From CAIWHR01 sp963734575 (lineage in GTDB: Bacteria; Pseudomonadota; Gammaproteobacteria; Burkholderiales; Casimicrobiaceae), in NCBI GenBank assembly GCA_963734575.1, contig CAVTHT010000016.1, positions 224,144 through 288,143 on the forward strand: a stretch of 64,000 bases of DNA. Direction: 5' to 3'. This document shows positions 63,648 through 64,000 of the stretch, one piece after another (position 1 is the first letter of the stretch; each line of letters begins with the position of its first letter). The position numbers were made by a program, and so were the translations under genes. The notes under the pieces were generated by a model. The model worked only from the letters and a program-made list of their open reading frames with translations, made no database searches and had not been told where the DNA came from.

Positions 63648-64000
63648 TTAGACGTTCGCGCGCACCTCATGTGCGGCGAGCACCTTGGCGAACAAGCCAT
63701 TGAGCGCCGCAATGTATGCGGTCTGAACGTTCTCGGCGGCAACCTGCTTGCCGTTGAAGGACAGGGCTCGGGTGGCGCAGGCATCGTGTGCCAGGAAACA
63801 CTTGAACCCAAGATCAGCGGCTGCGCGGGTGGTCGTATCGATGCACATGTGGGTCATCATTCCCGCGATGACGAGTTGTGTGATGCCGGATCCGCGCAGG
63901 TGTTCGAGAAGAGGCGTTTCCCGGAAGCTATTGGGAAAGTGCTTCTGGAACACGACTTCGCCCGGCGATGGGCGAACCGACGCATGAATCTCGGCACCTG
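63648..64000 (-). CDS. Isochorismatase-family cysteine hydrolase, 5' end beyond the window
   Basis: The frame stays open from 63648 to the window end at 64000. The visible C-terminal 117 residues read EIHASVRPSPGEVVFQKHFP, then SFRETPLLEHLRGSGITQLV, and MMTHMCIDTTTRAAADLGFK. The last contains the catalytic Cys of the family (MMTHMC). FLAHDACATRALSF follows. The active-site Lys is in FQKHFP; the Asp near the start is outside. Such enzymes are cytosolic amidases or hydrolases, including nicotinamidases and isochorismatases; the substrate is not clear. The ATG-like start at 63953 sometimes read here is an internal GTG codon. Confidence 0.85.
   Translation of the reverse strand, partial: GAEIHASVRPSPGEVVFQKHFPNSFRETPLLEHLRGSGITQLVIAGMMTHMCIDTTTRAAADLGFKCFLAHDACATRALSFNGKQVAAENVQTAYIAALNGLFAKVLAAHEVRANV

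Noticed and set aside
1..64000. tRNA, rRNA or insertion sequences
   Set aside because: I scanned for conserved rRNA stretches, cloverleaf-like arms and transposase motifs (DDE, HTH with inverted ends) and found none convincing. A tRNA scan could still reveal one that I missed.

Overview
This is a chromosomal window from a high-GC bacterium, most likely a betaproteobacterium (Burkholderiales or a near relative). Pointers are a PhaM-type PHA granule regulator, a PEP-CTERM/exosortase-type secreted protein, a proteobacterial-type glutamate-cysteine ligase, a fused malic enzyme-phosphotransacetylase, and strong G/C at third codon positions. I see no rRNA, tRNA, insertion sequence, prophage or CRISPR array. 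Genes lie in short operons on both strands.

Layout. 1-3710: the start of a flavin oxidase, then phaM, a glutathione S-transferase, a PEBP-like protein and an M61 peptidase. 3931-16800: signalling and transport. It holds a large two-domain class III nucleotide cyclase with ATPase and TPR regions, a secreted protein of unknown function, a SulP anion transporter with STAS and cyclic-nucleotide-binding domains, a Kef-type antiporter, an HD-domain protein and a hybrid histidine kinase. 16995-22205: envelope proteins, including a PEP-CTERM protein behind a possible sigma-54 promoter and a HAF-repeat lipoprotein. 22378-31661: glgX, a GYD protein, a patatin, a PEP mutase/isocitrate lyase-family enzyme, a DUF4389 membrane protein and gshA. 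32237-34337: a selenium-binding-protein/methanethiol-oxidase homologue with a membrane protein. 34344-38799: a probable catabolic cluster with two TIM-barrel isomerases, a class II aldolase, a 4,5-dihydroxyphthalate decarboxylase-like protein and an SDR. 38969-47754: a beta-propeller lipoprotein, two tiny envelope proteins, a LuxR-type regulator divergent from a 7TMR-DISM hybrid kinase, and two tandem paralogues of unknown function. 47806-56211: a berberine-bridge-like oxidase, a TonB-family protein with a very long EAAK repeat, pssA, a class I aldolase and maeB. 56307-64000: a stress protein, a lysine-rich protein, dodecin, hydrolases, a LysR/MFS divergent pair and the end of a cysteine hydrolase.

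A striking general feature is that 16 genes have apparent single-base frame breaks, about 28 in all. Their protein sequences resume intact in the next frame. They affect core genes (gshA, maeB, the aldolase), so I read them mainly as sequencing or assembly indels and annotate such genes across their full extent. The most interesting biology is the TonB-like protein with a repetitive helical rod (49665-51608), the cyclase whose two catalytic domains carry complementary halves of one active site (3931-8159), and the tandem, internally duplicated beta-sandwich-like proteins (46064-47754).
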